A stretch of 64,000 bases of DNA from Pseudomonas arsenicoxydans (GCF_006438915.1 NZ_RCZE01000002.1:375144-439143), one strand, 5' to 3'. Shown: positions 8,481 through 18,770, counted from the stretch's first letter. Made by a program: numbers and translations. The notes: a model not told the origin generated them from the letters alone.

Positions 8481-10964
8481 ATGACCCGTTCCCCGTTCCG
8501 CCGTCTTGTGTTTGGCACCCTGCGCCGACTGTTGTATCTCTGGGTTCGCTCGGAGACGATCAATCAGTCGTCGTTCACCCTCAACCTCGACCGCAGTCGC
8601 CCGGTGTTCTACGTCCTGCAAAATCCATCACTGACCGACCTCGCCGTGGTCGACACCGAATGCAGCAAGGCCGGCCTGCCCCGCCCGGTGTTGCCGGTTT
8701 CAGTGGGTAATCTGTTGGAACCCGCCGCGTTCTTTTACCTGACACCCGAGCCCGACTGGCTTGGCCGCCAGGACAAACGCGGCGCGCCGCCCACCTTGAC
8801 CCGCCTGGTCAGCGCCCTGAGCCAGAATGCCGCCGAAGATGCGCAGATCATTCCGGTCAGCGTGTTCTGGGGCCAGTCGCCGGACAGCGAATCGAGCCCG
8901 TGGAAATTGCTCTTCGCCGACAGCTGGGCGGTGACCGGGCGTCTGCGCCGCTTGCTCAGCATCATCGTGCTGGGACGCAAGACCCGCGTGCAGTTCTCCG
9001 CACCGATCCACTTGCGTGAACTGATCGATCACAACAAGGGACACGAGCGCACCGTGCGCATGGCCCAACGGATCCTGCGGGTACACTTCCGCAACCTCAA
9101 AGCCGCCGTCATCGGCCCGGACATTTCCCACCGACGCAATCTGGTCAAGGGTTTGCTCAACCAGCCGCTGGTCAAACAAGCGATCCTCGACGAAGCCGAG
9201 CGCGAAAACATCGCCCCGGAGAAAGCCAAGGCCCAGGCCCTGCGCTACGGCAACGAGATCGCCTCCGACTACACCTACACCGCGATCCGTTTTATGGAAG
9301 TGGTGCTGAGCTGGTTCTGGAACAAGATCTACGACGGCATCAAGGTCAACAACATCGAAGGCGTGCAAAACGTCGCCCCGGGTTACGAAGTGATCTACGT
9401 ACCCTGCCACCGCAGCCACATCGACTACCTGCTGCTGTCCTATCTGCTGTTTCGCAACGGCCTGACCCCGCCGCACATCGCCGCCGGGATCAACCTCAAC
9501 ATGCCGGGGATCGGCGGCCTGCTGCGTCGCGGCGGTGCATTCTTCATGCGCCGTACCTTCAAGGGCAACCCGCTGTACACCTCGGTGTTCAACGAATACC
9601 TGCACACCCTGTTCACCAAAGGCTTCCCGGTCGAATACTTCGTCGAGGGCGGACGTTCGCGCACCGGCCGCATGCTGCAACCGAAAACCGGGATGCTGGC
9701 CATTACCCTGCGCAGCTTCCTGCGTTCATCGCGCGTGCCCATCGTGTTTGTGCCGGTGTACATCGGTTACGAGCGCGTATTGGAAGGCCGGACCTACCTC
9801 GGCGAACTGCGTGGCGCCACGAAAAAGAAAGAGTCGATTTTCGACATTTTCAAAGTCATCGGCGCGCTCAAGCAGCGCTTCGGCCAGGTGGCGGTGAACT
9901 TCGGCGAGCCGATCAAACTGGCGGAGTTCCTCGACAGCGAACAGCCGGACTGGCGCCAACAGGAACTCGGCCCGCAATTCAAACCGGCCTGGCTCAACGA
10001 AACAACTAACCGCCTCGGCGAAAAAGTCGCACAGCATTTGAACGAAGCGGCCGCGATCAACCCGGTCAACCTGGTGGCCCTGGCGCTGCTGTCCACCAGC
10101 CGTCTGGCGCTGGATGATCGCGCCATGGCGCGGGTGCTCGATCTATATCTGGCGCTGCTGCGCAAGGTTCCGTATTCACCGCACACCACGCTGCCGGAAG
10201 GTGACGGTCGTGCACTGATCGAGCATGTGAAGGACATGGACCTGTTGTCCGAGCAGAGCGATGCGCTGGGCAAGATTCTTTACCTGGACGAGCAGAACGC
10301 CGTCCTGATGACGTACTACCGCAACAACGTGCTGCACATTTTTGCCTTGCCGGCGCTGCTCGCAAGTTTCTTCCAAAGCGCTTCGCGCATGAACCGCGAC
10401 CAGATCCTGCGCTACACCCGCGCGTTGTATCCGTACCTGCAATCGGAACTGTTCATTCGCTGGTCCATGGATGAACTCGACACCGTGATCGACCAATGGC
10501 TGGAAGCGTTCGTCGAGCAAGGCCTGCTGCGCTTTGAAAACAACGTTTACCTGCGTCCGGCGCCAAGCTCGCGGCATTTCGTGCTGCTGACCTTACTGTC
10601 GAAGAGCATCGCCCAGACCTTGCAGCGCTTCTACATGACCGTCTCTTTGCTGCTCAACAGCGGCCAGAACAGTATCAGCGCCGAGGAGCTGGAAGACTTG
10701 TGCACGGTCATGGCCCAGCGCCTGTCGATCCTCCATGGCCTGAATGCCCCGGAATTCTTCGACAAGAGCCTGTTCCGTCATTTCATTCAAACGATGTTGG
10801 ACCTCGACGTGCTCAAGCGCGACGAAGCCGGCAAGTTGAGCTATCACGAATTGCTCGGCGAACTGGCCGAAGGCGCGGCCAAACGGGTGTTGCCGGCGGA
10901 GATCCGCTTGTCGATCCGTCAGGTGGCGTTGCATCGCAGTGAAGATGCGGCGGATCAGGCTTAG
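8481..10964 (+). CDS. plsB: Glycerol-3-phosphate 1-O-acyltransferase PlsB
   Basis: Inner-membrane enzyme of 827 aa that acylates the sn-1 position of glycerol-3-phosphate with acyl-ACP or acyl-CoA, the first step of phospholipid synthesis. The acyltransferase motif [10 protein letters not shown] is at about residue 312, with the later blocks [21 protein letters not shown] (motif III) and [13 protein letters not shown] (motif IV) in order. The N-terminal and C-terminal extensions are those of full-length PlsB. The gene is divergent from the cold-shock gene; the 166-base gap holds both promoters, though I could not fix them. Confidence 0.96.
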   Translation: MTRSPFRRLVFGTLRRLLYLWVRSETINQSSFTLNLDRSRPVFYVLQNPSLTDLAVVDTECSKAGLPRPVLPVSVGNLLEPAAFFYLTPEPDWLGRQDKRGAPPTLTRLVSALSQNAAEDAQIIPVSVFWGQSPDSESSPWKLLFADSWAVTGRLRRLLSIIVLGRKTRVQFSAPIHLRELIDHNKGHERTVRMAQRILRVHFRNLKAAVIGPDISHRRNLVKGLLNQPLVKQAILDEAERENIAPEKAKAQALRYGNEIASDYTYTAIRFMEVVLSWFWNKIYDGIKVNNIEGVQNVAPGYEVIYVPCHRSHIDYLLLSYLLFRNGLTPPHIAAGINLNMPGIGGLLRRGGAFFMRRTFKGNPLYTSVFNEYLHTLFTKGFPVEYFVEGGRSRTGRMLQPKTGMLAITLRSFLRSSRVPIVFVPVYIGYERVLEGRTYLGELRGATKKKESIFDIFKVIGALKQRFGQVAVNFGEPIKLAEFLDSEQPDWRQQELGPQFKPAWLNETTNRLGEKVAQHLNEAAAINPVNLVALALLSTSRLALDDRAMARVLDLYLALLRKVPYSPHTTLPEGDGRALIEHVKDMDLLSEQSDALGKILYLDEQNAVLMTYYRNNVLHIFALPALLASFFQSASRMNRDQILRYTRALYPYLQSELFIRWSMDELDTVIDQWLEAFVEQGLLRFENNVYLRPAPSSRHFVLLTLLSKSIAQTLQRFYMTVSLLLNSGQNSISAEELEDLCTVMAQRLSILHGLNAPEFFDKSLFRHFIQTMLDLDVLKRDEAGKLSYHELLGELAEGAAKRVLPAEIRLSIRQVALHRSEDAADQA

Positions 10965-11064
10965 TTATTGCCAGTAACTTTCTGACAACAACTAAAAGAA
11001 CAGGGACGTTCTTATAGTTGTCCGATTATGGATTAATGGATCACTCCAATTAACCCGCCACGAT

Positions 11065-11679
11065 ATGGATATCGCGATGAACTCAGTAGATAACACCAGC
11101 CACTACATCACCCTTACATTTAGTTTGCCTGAAGACTTTATGCCTCCCACCGACGGCGAGGCCGAGACTTATATCAGCGTTTATACGGCAAATACTCAGT
11201 CTCCCATTAAAGTAGCGCAATCGCGTAATCCGATGCTGTACAGCGGTCGCTGGAACTTTTCATTTGCACACCGTTATTCCGATGTCAGCGTCAAATACCG
11301 TGTGAATGTCAGCATGACCCACAACGGTGTGCCACTGCTGATTGACCTGGACCACTTCATCGTTGTCCACCGTACCCCTCACCGCCAAATACTGCACCTG
11401 AGCCCGATCGGTCGCCTCTACATCCAGGCGCAAGAACCTCAAGCGGTAGAACCCGAACACGCAGTGACCATCGTTGCCCATGAATACGACAACGCGACGG
11501 TGCAACTGACTCAAGTGCATGTCAGTGAACAAATGGCAGAGGCGTTTTATCTGGAGTACGATCCGGACACTGTTGTGCCGGGTAAACGCTATACCCTGAC
11601 GGCGACTGAAAATGAATACCGAAATTCAATCGAAGTCTATCCCGGCTCTGTTGTATTAAAACCCTTCAGCAAAGCCTGA
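11065..11679 (+). CDS. Hypothetical protein with two YbaY/YscW-like halves
   Basis: Protein of 204 aa without signal peptide or lipobox, predicted mostly beta. The second half has the pattern seen in YbaY/YscW (type III pilotin-like) domains: VTIVAHEYDNATVQLTQV, then FYLEYDPDTVVPGKRYTL. The first half repeats the same layout more loosely (ITLTFSLPEDF, then WNFSFAHRYSDVSVKYRV). This is inference from pattern, not from a search. An alternative start at 11077 has a GGAT six bases upstream and may be the true one. The gene stands alone between plsB and the DUF4197 gene. Confidence 0.7.
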   Translation: MDIAMNSVDNTSHYITLTFSLPEDFMPPTDGEAETYISVYTANTQSPIKVAQSRNPMLYSGRWNFSFAHRYSDVSVKYRVNVSMTHNGVPLLIDLDHFIVVHRTPHRQILHLSPIGRLYIQAQEPQAVEPEHAVTIVAHEYDNATVQLTQVHVSEQMAEAFYLEYDPDTVVPGKRYTLTATENEYRNSIEVYPGSVVLKPFSKA

Positions 11680-11756
11680 TAACCTTCACGCCCACAATAA
11701 ACCGGCGAAACGGCTGTCAGCATCCGTTCCTCCTCAATCCGAACAAGGAAGCTGTC

Positions 11757-12446
11757 ATGTTCCGCCCTACCCTTCGCTTCGCCGGCCTCTGCGCAGGCTT
11801 GATGATCTCTGCCAGCGCACTGGCGCTGTCACTCAGCGACCTGTCGCAAAAAGACGCCACGGGGGGCCTCAAGGATGCCCTGACCCAAGGTGCGCAACTG
11901 GCGGTCAAACAACTCGGTACACCGGGTGGCTTCAGCAACAACCCTGAGGTGAAAATCGGTTTGCCGGGCAAACTCGGTAAGGTCGCCGGCAAGATGAAGC
12001 AATTCGGCATGGGCGATCAGGTCGACGAACTGGAAGCCAGCATGAACAAGGCGGCTGAAACTGCCGTGACCCAGGCTCAGCCAATCCTCGTAGACGCGGT
12101 GAAGAAAATGAGTGTGGAAGATGCCAAGGCCATCCTCAGCGGCGGCAACGACTCGGCCACTCAATACCTGAACAAAACCAGTCGCGAACAGATCCGAGTC
12201 AAGTTCCTGCCGATTGTGAAGCAGGCCACTGATCAGGTCGGCCTGGCCAAGCAATACAACACGTTCGCCGGTCAGGCAGCGACCATGGGTGTGCTGGATA
12301 CCAAGAATGCCAACGTCGAAAGCTATGTCACCGAACAGGCCCTGAACGGTTTGTTCGAGATGATCGGCAAACAGGAAGAAACCATCCGACAGAACCCTGC
12401 GGCGGCTGCGACCAGTCTGGCGAAGAAGGTGTTTGGCACGTTGTAA
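11757..12446 (+). CDS. DUF4197 domain-containing periplasmic protein
   Basis: Protein of 229 aa with a Sec signal peptide (basic MFRPTLRF, hydrophobic to about residue 24, likely cleavage after ALA). The mature part is almost all alpha-helical and matches the DUF4197 layout, for example LSDLSQKDATGGLKDALTQG at the start and KVFGTL at the end. Its role is unknown. AAGGAAG lies before the ATG as a ribosome site. A strong terminator follows. Confidence 0.85.
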   Translation: MFRPTLRFAGLCAGLMISASALALSLSDLSQKDATGGLKDALTQGAQLAVKQLGTPGGFSNNPEVKIGLPGKLGKVAGKMKQFGMGDQVDELEASMNKAAETAVTQAQPILVDAVKKMSVEDAKAILSGGNDSATQYLNKTSREQIRVKFLPIVKQATDQVGLAKQYNTFAGQAATMGVLDTKNANVESYVTEQALNGLFEMIGKQEETIRQNPAAAATSLAKKVFGTL

Positions 12447-12468
12447 TTCCGAGCGACTGAACCCCATT

Positions 12469-12507
12469 AAAAAGCCCGCTGACCTTTACGGGTTCAGCGG
12501 GCTTTTT
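12469..12507. terminator. Bidirectional terminator between the DUF4197 and fic genes
   Basis: AAAAAGCCCGCTGA pairs with TCAGCGGGCTTTTT, with runs of A and T on either side, so it serves both convergent genes. Confidence 0.9.
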
Positions 12508-12509
12508 AT

Positions 12510-13685
12510 TTAAACGGCCTCCATGATGGATGAGGCCACGGGTGCGCCCTGGGTCAGTCTGTTCCGATAGACCTCGATAAAACCACTGACGGCCCGCAGG
12601 ATCACCGAACACTGGAAATCGATGAAGTAGGTCAGGTCCAGTTCATCGGCCTCGGTGTTCAAATACGAACGCCCGTATTTCAAGGGTGCGTTGCGCAGCA
12701 ATACGCTGATCGCAATGTAGCGAAACGCCGAGAAGTCATTCTTGAACATGAACCAGTAAAACAGTGCCCGCGCGACACGACCATTGCCATCGCGGAAAGG
12801 ATGCTCGTAACCCAAGGCAAAATGCAGCGCGATGCCTTTCACCAGCGGATGGAGGTAGTCCTCACGATTGATATCGTCGTGGGACTGATTGATCCACTTC
12901 GACAGCACCTGCAAGCGTGACACCAGCCCCGCGGCGGGCGGCGGTGTATGCACGGTGTTGCCCTCGCCGTCCTGCACCACCACATCATCGTTGCCTCTGA
13001 ATTCGCCCGGCGAATACTGCGCGTCATCAATACCCTCGACGCCAACACGATGCATCGCTGTGATGAGCTCCACACTCAGCAGTTCATAACGCTGTTCCCA
13101 GGCAAAGTTCATCATCTGGTAGTTGCCAATGACCATTCGCTCGTCGGGCGTTCGCGGCAGGCGATGGCGCTTGAGCATGTCCTTGGCCACCCGCGTGGTG
13201 GTTGCAGCGCCTTCGAGTTGGCTGCTGCTGATGGCTTCGTCTTCGATCAGGTCATTGAGCAGATAGCTGAAATGCGCACGCTCACCGATCTGGCTGGTCA
13301 TGTATTCCAGTGCGGCGGTGGTGGTTTGCCGATCGACTGCCGAAATGGCTTTCTGCGCCAATGGCGTCAGCACGAAGTTGCCCCACTGGGCCGGCTCGCC
13401 CAAGGGCAGAAGGCAGGAATACTGTGCTGTCCGGGCCTTTTTGACCAAGGCCCAGCACACTCTTGAATCCAGCCCCGACGCCCAGCGGTAACGCAATTCA
13501 TCAAATGGGAGGTAACGCCCCTGATCATCCAGCGGTTTCAGCAGGGCCAGGTAATCCGGGAGGCGTTCCTTGTGGGGGGATTTCATCAACAGGTCGAACA
13601 CCGGATCGGTCCTGCCCGTTACAACCGGTGGCTTCTTCATGACGACTGTCTCAAAACTCGTAAAACTGAGACATGAGTACGGCAT
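12510..13685 (-). CDS. Fic-domain protein, class II (N-terminal inhibitory helix)
   Basis: Fic enzyme of 391 aa, expected to transfer AMP (or remove it) to a hydroxyl side chain of a target protein. The catalytic core is HPFRDGNGRVARALF at about residue 300, an exact HPFx(D/E)GNGR. The inhibitory motif SSSQLEGAATT (about residue 155) has the (S/T)xxxE(G/N) form and lies N-terminal to the Fic core, so this is class II. The C-terminal part continues the Fic helices and ends in a winged-helix-like region. The ATG at 13685 has AGAGGA six bases upstream; an ATG at 13640 lacks a ribosome site. No antitoxin gene is adjacent, as expected for class II. Target unknown. Confidence 0.88.
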   Translation of the reverse strand: MPYSCLSFTSFETVVMKKPPVVTGRTDPVFDLLMKSPHKERLPDYLALLKPLDDQGRYLPFDELRYRWASGLDSRVCWALVKKARTAQYSCLLPLGEPAQWGNFVLTPLAQKAISAVDRQTTTAALEYMTSQIGERAHFSYLLNDLIEDEAISSSQLEGAATTTRVAKDMLKRHRLPRTPDERMVIGNYQMMNFAWEQRYELLSVELITAMHRVGVEGIDDAQYSPGEFRGNDDVVVQDGEGNTVHTPPPAAGLVSRLQVLSKWINQSHDDINREDYLHPLVKGIALHFALGYEHPFRDGNGRVARALFYWFMFKNDFSAFRYIAISVLLRNAPLKYGRSYLNTEADELDLTYFIDFQCSVILRAVSGFIEVYRNRLTQGAPVASSIMEAV

Positions 13686-13735
13686 TCAGAGTCCTCTGAC
13701 TCAATATCGGAGGATTCTGAAATACATGTAGGAAG

Positions 13736-16700
13736 TCAGACCGGCTCTTTCTTCACCCGGAACCAAGCCGCATACAACGCCGGCAAGAACAACAACGTCA
13801 ACGCCGTTGCCACAATTAACCCGCCCATGATCGCCACCGCCATCGGCCCGAAGAACACGCTGCGAGACAACGGAATCATCGCCAGCACCGCGGCCAGCGC
13901 GGTCAATACAATCGGGCGGAAGCGGCGCACGGTCGCCTCGATGATCGCCTGCCAGGGCTTGAGGCCTGCCAAGATGTCTTGCTCGATCTGGTCCACCAGA
14001 ATCACCGAGTTACGCATGATCATCCCGGACAGCGCGATGGTCCCCAGCATCGCGACAAAACCGAACGGTTGCCGGAACACCAACAGGAACAAGGTCACGC
14101 CGATCAGCCCCAGCGGCGCGGTGAGGAACACCATCACCGTGCGCGAGAAGCTGCGCAGTTGCAGCATCAGCAACGTCAACACCACCACGATGAACAGCGG
14201 CACACCGGCCTTCACCGAGTTCTGCCCGCGGGCGGAATCTTCGACTGTGCCGCCGACGTCCAGCAAGTAGCCGTCTGGCAATTCGGCGCGAATCGGATCA
14301 AGTGTCGGCATGATCTGCTGCACCAGCGTGGCGGGTTGCTCCTTGCCGTAGATGTCGGCACGAACGGTGACGTTTGGCAGGCGATTACGGTGCCAGATGA
14401 TGCCTTCTTCGAAGCCGTATTCCAGCGTCGCGATCTGCGACAGCGCCACGCTGCGACCGTTGTCGGTCGGCACGGCCAGGCTTGGCAGCAACGACAGCTC
14501 GGTGCGTTCGTGCAAGGTGCCGCGCAGCAGGATTTCGATCAACTCATTGTCTTCGCGGTACTGGCTGACGCTGGAACCGGTCAGGGAACTTTGAAGGAAC
14601 TTCGACAAGTTCGCCGTGCTCACGCCCAAGGCTCGGGCGCGGTCCTGATCGACGTTCAGGTACACCACTTTGCTCGGTTCTTCCCAATCCAGGTGGACGT
14701 TGGCCACGTGCGGATTCTCGCGAACCTTGGCCGCCACTTTACGTGCCAGCGCGCGGACTTCGTCGATGTGCTCACCGGTCACCCGGAACTGCACCGGATA
14801 GCCCACTGGCGGTCCGTTTTCAAGACGCGTGACACGCCCCCGCAAGGCCGGGAATTGTTCGTTGAGGGTTTCGATCAGCCACGTGCGCAGGCTTTCGCGA
14901 TCCTCGATGGTCTTGGCCAGGACCACTACCTGGGCGAAGCTTGCCGCTGGCAGTTGTTGATCCAGTGGCAGGTAGAAACGCGGTGAGCCGGTGCCGACGT
15001 AGGCCACGTAATTGTCGATACCGGCGCGATCCTTCAGCATGGCTTCCAGGCGTTTGACTTCGTCGGCGGTGTTGCTCAAGGACGCGCCTTCGGCCAGTTT
15101 CAAATCGATCATCAGCTCCAGCCGACCCGACGCCGGGAAGAACTGTTGCGGCACGAAGCGGAATAACATCACTGAAGCAACAAACATCAGGATCGTCAGC
15201 ACGATCACCGTTTTGCGTCGCCGTACGCACCATTCCACCAGACGTCTGACCCGCTGATAGAACGGCGTGCCGTAAGGGTCGGGCTGATCCGTGCCGTGTT
15301 TCGCCGCATGAATTTTCGCCAGGTCCGGCAGGAGTTTTTCCCCCAGGTACGGCACAAACACCACCGCGGCCACCCATGAGGCCAGCAACGCGATGGTCAC
15401 CACCTGGAAGATCGAGCGGGTGTATTCGCCGGTGCTCGATTGCGCGGTGGCAATCGGCAGGAAGCCGGCGGCGGTGATCAACGTACCGGTGAGCATCGGG
15501 AATGCCGTGCTGGTCCAGGCATAACTGGCCGCCTTGACGCGGTCGAAGCCCTGCTCCATTTTGATCGCCATCATTTCCACGGCGATGATCGCGTCATCCA
15601 CCAGCAACCCCAGCGCCAGCACCAACGCGCCGAGGGAAATCTTGTGCAGGCCGATGCCGAGGTAATACATGCAGGCAAACGTCATCGCCAGCACCAGCGG
15701 AATCGCCAGCGCCACCACCATGCCGGTGCGCATGCCCAGTGAGAAGAAGCTCACCAGCAACACAATCGCCAAGGCCTCCACCAGCACCTGAACGAATTCG
15801 CCGACGCTGGTTTTCACTGCGGCGGGCTGATCCGACACCTTGCGCAATTGCATGCCGGCCGGGAGGTTGTTCTGGATGCGGTCGAACTCGACTTCCAGCG
15901 CCTTGCCCAGCACCAGGATGTCGCCGCCGTCCTTCATCGCCACGGCCAGACCGATAGCGTTTTCGGCCATGAAGCGCATACGCGGTGCAGGAGGATCGTT
16001 AAAACCACGGCGAACGTCGGCCACATCGGAAATGCGGAACGTACGATCACCAACGCGGATCGGGAAGTTCTTGATCTCATCGACGGTCTGAAAATTCCCC
16101 GAGACCCGTAGCTGCAATCGCTCACTGGTGGTTTCGAAGAACCCGGCCGTCGACACCGCGTTCTGCTCTTCAAGCGCTTGTTGCACGGCGGCCAACGGCA
16201 GGCCAAGAGTGGCGAGTTTGACGTTGGACAGCTCGATCCAGATTTTCTCGTCCTGCAGTCCGAGCAGATCAACCTTGCCCACATCCTTGACCCGTTGCAG
16301 CTGGATCTGGATGCGGTCGGCGTAGTCCTTCAACACCGCGTAATCAAAACCGTCGCCGGTCAGGGCGTAGATGTTGCCGAAAGTGGTGCCGAACTCATCG
16401 TTGAAAAACGGCCCCTGAATGCCCGGTGGCAAGGTATGGCGGATGTCGCTGATCTTCTTGCGGACCTGATACCAGAGCTCGGGGATTTCCTTCGAATCCA
16501 TGGCATCGCGCGCGATAAACGTCACCTGGGATTCACCCGGACGGGAGAACGAGACGATGCGCTCGTACTCGCCGGTTTCCATGAGTTTCTTCTCGATGCG
16601 TTCGGTGACCTGGCGCGACACTTCCTGGGCCGTGGCCCCCGGCCAGTTGGTGCGAATCACCATGGCCTTGAAGGTAAACGGCGGGTCTTCGCTCTGTCCG

Positions 16701-16801
16701 AGTTTGGTGTAGGAAAGCGCACCGACGACGGCCAGCAAGAGCATCAGGAACAGTACGATCTGGCGATTACGCAGCGCCCATTCGGAAAGGTTGAAGCGCA
16801 T
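13736..16801 (-). CDS. RND efflux pump, inner-membrane permease (MexK-like)
   Basis: Proton-driven multidrug exporter subunit of 1021 aa in the HAE-1 family. There is one N-terminal helix, a large periplasmic loop, a helix block with the proton-relay pair LLVDDAIIAVEMM (TM4), a second periplasmic loop, and a final helix block. The order of the locus (TetR repressor divergent, then adaptor lipoprotein, then permease, no outer-membrane gene) and its place downstream of plsB match mexL-mexJ-mexK of P. aeruginosa as remembered. The start is seven bases after the adaptor stop, so both are one operon. An OprM-type channel must come from elsewhere in the genome. Substrates cannot be predicted. Confidence 0.88.
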   Translation of the reverse strand: MRFNLSEWALRNRQIVLFLMLLLAVVGALSYTKLGQSEDPPFTFKAMVIRTNWPGATAQEVSRQVTERIEKKLMETGEYERIVSFSRPGESQVTFIARDAMDSKEIPELWYQVRKKISDIRHTLPPGIQGPFFNDEFGTTFGNIYALTGDGFDYAVLKDYADRIQIQLQRVKDVGKVDLLGLQDEKIWIELSNVKLATLGLPLAAVQQALEEQNAVSTAGFFETTSERLQLRVSGNFQTVDEIKNFPIRVGDRTFRISDVADVRRGFNDPPAPRMRFMAENAIGLAVAMKDGGDILVLGKALEVEFDRIQNNLPAGMQLRKVSDQPAAVKTSVGEFVQVLVEALAIVLLVSFFSLGMRTGMVVALAIPLVLAMTFACMYYLGIGLHKISLGALVLALGLLVDDAIIAVEMMAIKMEQGFDRVKAASYAWTSTAFPMLTGTLITAAGFLPIATAQSSTGEYTRSIFQVVTIALLASWVAAVVFVPYLGEKLLPDLAKIHAAKHGTDQPDPYGTPFYQRVRRLVEWCVRRRKTVIVLTILMFVASVMLFRFVPQQFFPASGRLELMIDLKLAEGASLSNTADEVKRLEAMLKDRAGIDNYVAYVGTGSPRFYLPLDQQLPAASFAQVVVLAKTIEDRESLRTWLIETLNEQFPALRGRVTRLENGPPVGYPVQFRVTGEHIDEVRALARKVAAKVRENPHVANVHLDWEEPSKVVYLNVDQDRARALGVSTANLSKFLQSSLTGSSVSQYREDNELIEILLRGTLHERTELSLLPSLAVPTDNGRSVALSQIATLEYGFEEGIIWHRNRLPNVTVRADIYGKEQPATLVQQIMPTLDPIRAELPDGYLLDVGGTVEDSARGQNSVKAGVPLFIVVVLTLLMLQLRSFSRTVMVFLTAPLGLIGVTLFLLVFRQPFGFVAMLGTIALSGMIMRNSVILVDQIEQDILAGLKPWQAIIEATVRRFRPIVLTALAAVLAMIPLSRSVFFGPMAVAIMGGLIVATALTLLFLPALYAAWFRVKKEPV

Positions 16802-16807
16802 CGGGAA

Positions 16808-17908
16808 TTACTCCTTGTCCGCCAGATTGACCACGCGGTTGGAGCGATCCACCGGACGCACTTGTTGCCCGTCATGCAGCACATGAACACCGGCGGCCAC
16901 CACCCAGTCGCTGGCGTTAAGGCCTTCGAGCACTGGTACGGTTTTCTCGCCGAACGGACCGACCCGCACCGGGGCTTTTTTCAAGGTGTTGTTGGCGCCG
17001 AGCACCCACACGTAGGTCGCACCGTTTTCCGCGGTGACGGCTGATAACGGCACCGACAGTGCAATGGTTTCCGCCGTCTGGATGAACACCCGGGCGCTTT
17101 GGCCGAGCTCCGCCGGGACTTTGCCGGCGGTGAACGCGATGCGGGCGGCGAAGGTGCGCGATTTTGGATCGGCGGCAGGCGACAGTTCGCGGATGCGGCC
17201 GGCGAAGCGTTGATCAGGTTGGGTCCAGAGTTCTACCGATACCGGCTGACCCACCTTGAAGCGGCCGAAACTCTGCTCCGGCAGGCTGATCAACACCTCA
17301 CGCTCGCCATCGGTGGCAATGGTGAAAACGGTTTGCCCGGCTGCCACCACTTGCCCGACTTCCACGGCCCGCTTGGACACGACGCCATCCTGAGGCGCGC
17401 GCAGTACCGCGTAGCTCGCCTGATTGGTCGAGACATTGAATTCAGCTTTGATTTGCTTGAGGCGGGCTTCACCGGATCGGTAAAGGTTTTCCGCATTGTC
17501 GTATTGCGAATGGCTGACCATCTGACGGTCCATCAGGGTCTTGTAGCGATCCCGCTCGGCGCGCACCAGGCTGAGATTGGCCTCGGCGGCGGCGACCTGG
17601 GCGCGGGTGGCTTCCAGTTGCAGGCGTACGTCTTGTGGGTCGAGCTCCGCCAGAGGCTGGTCAGCCTTGACGCGCTGCCCTTCCTCGACCAGTCGTCGGC
17701 TGACTTTGCCACCAATGCGAAACGCCAGGTCCGGCTCATACCGCGCCCGCACTTCACCGGGATAGCTTTCCATCGCCTGCGCCGAAGGCTCTGGCTGCAC
17801 CACCATGGCCGGGCGAAGGGTGACTTGAGGCGCCTCTTCGTGACCACACGCAGTCAATAAAAACGCCAGAGTTGCTGGCAACGCGAGGGGCAAGGCATAG
17901 CGGAACAT
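16808..17908 (-). CDS. RND efflux periplasmic adaptor lipoprotein (MexJ-like)
   Basis: Membrane-fusion protein of 366 aa linking the RND permease to an outer-membrane channel. A lipoprotein signal ends in the lipobox LTAC (Cys at about 21). Then come the barrel-sandwich halves (YEPDLAFRIGGKVSRRLVEE and VLRAPQDGVVSKRAVEVGQV) around an alpha-hairpin (about 95-155). It is the first gene of the operon; its promoter region holds an operator dyad shared with the divergent repressor gene. Confidence 0.88.
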   Translation of the reverse strand: MFRYALPLALPATLAFLLTACGHEEAPQVTLRPAMVVQPEPSAQAMESYPGEVRARYEPDLAFRIGGKVSRRLVEEGQRVKADQPLAELDPQDVRLQLEATRAQVAAAEANLSLVRAERDRYKTLMDRQMVSHSQYDNAENLYRSGEARLKQIKAEFNVSTNQASYAVLRAPQDGVVSKRAVEVGQVVAAGQTVFTIATDGEREVLISLPEQSFGRFKVGQPVSVELWTQPDQRFAGRIRELSPAADPKSRTFAARIAFTAGKVPAELGQSARVFIQTAETIALSVPLSAVTAENGATYVWVLGANNTLKKAPVRVGPFGEKTVPVLEGLNASDWVVAAGVHVLHDGQQVRPVDRSNRVVNLADKE

Positions 17909-17947
17909 GGTGAACGACCTTTCGCTAATGGTGCTTGGAATAATTAT

Positions 17948-17983
17948 ACTGGCGAGTATGTTATTAATAGCAAACTCACCAGT
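17948..17983. promoter_or_regulatory. Predicted TetR (MexL-like) operator between efflux operon and repressor
   Basis: The arms ACTGGCGAGT (17948-17957) and ACTCACCAGT (17974-17983) are inverted repeats with one mismatch, around a 16-base AT-rich centre containing TTATTAAT. The 93-base divergent gap is mostly occupied by this dyad, so one repressor dimer or pair of dimers would shut both promoters. MexL is known to bind the mexL-mexJ intergenic region; the exact bases here are read from this sequence. Confidence 0.7.
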
Positions 17984-18001
17984 CCAGTAATAAAAGCGAA
18001 T

Positions 18002-18637
18002 ATGCCGAACAATCTTTCAGCACCCAACGGTCCGGGCCGCCCCAAGGATCTGGCCAAGCGCCAGGCCATCCTCGATGCGGCGAAAATTCTGTTTGTGAGC
18101 AAGGGTTACGCGAACACCAGCATGGATGCCGTGGCGGCGGAGGCTGGCGTGTCCAAGCTGACTGTCTATAGCCACTTCAACGACAAGGAGACGCTGTTCT
18201 CCGCTGCCGTGGTCGCCAAGTGCGAAGAGCAACTGCCACCGCTGTTTTTCGAACTGGCGGATGGGGTTGCGGTAGAAACCGTGCTGCTGAACATCGCACA
18301 CGGCTTTCATCAGCTGATCAACAGCGACGAATCGGTGAACCTGCACCGCTTGATGATCACCCTCGGCAGCCAGGACCCGAAACTCTCGCTGATCTTTTTC
18401 GAAGCCGGCCCGCAACGCATGCTCGATGGCATGGAGCGGTTGCTGACCCAGGTGGATCAAAGCGGTGTGTTGAGCATTGAAAAACCGCGTAATGCGGCTG
18501 AGCATTTCTTCTGCTTGCTCAAGGGCGGGGGCAATTTTCGGTTGCTGTATGGCTGCGGCGGGCCAGTGACCGGGGAGGCGGCCGAGGAACATGTGCAGGA
18601 AGTGGTGGAGTTGTTTATGCGGGCTTATCGGCCCTAG
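18002..18637 (+). CDS. TetR-family repressor of the adjacent RND pump (MexL-like)
   Basis: TetR regulator of 211 aa. The helix-turn-helix block is GRPKDLAKRQAILDAAKILF through TSMDAVAAEAGVSKLTVYSHF (about residues 11-58). The C-terminal ligand domain has no recognised signature. It is transcribed divergently from the adaptor-permease operon, with an inverted repeat in the shared promoter, the usual arrangement for autorepression plus pump repression. The inducer is unknown. Confidence 0.88.
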   Translation: MPNNLSAPNGPGRPKDLAKRQAILDAAKILFVSKGYANTSMDAVAAEAGVSKLTVYSHFNDKETLFSAAVVAKCEEQLPPLFFELADGVAVETVLLNIAHGFHQLINSDESVNLHRLMITLGSQDPKLSLIFFEAGPQRMLDGMERLLTQVDQSGVLSIEKPRNAAEHFFCLLKGGGNFRLLYGCGGPVTGEAAEEHVQEVVELFMRAYRP

Positions 18638-18672
18638 ACAGCCTGACAGGATTCGACCGCCTGCACTGGCCC

Positions 18673-18756
18673 CTTCGCGAGCAAGCCCGCTCCCACATTT
18701 GATCGAGTCCCCTCATGGGAATGCGGTTGAATGTGGGAGCGGGCTTGCTCGCGAAG
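18673..18756. repeat. REP pair (REPIN)
   Basis: Inverted copies of GTGGGAGCGGGCTTGCTCGC around a spacer of about 33 bases, in the convergent gap between the TetR gene and rsmJ. Confidence 0.85.
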
Positions 18757-18770
18757 CAGGCAACTCGGTA

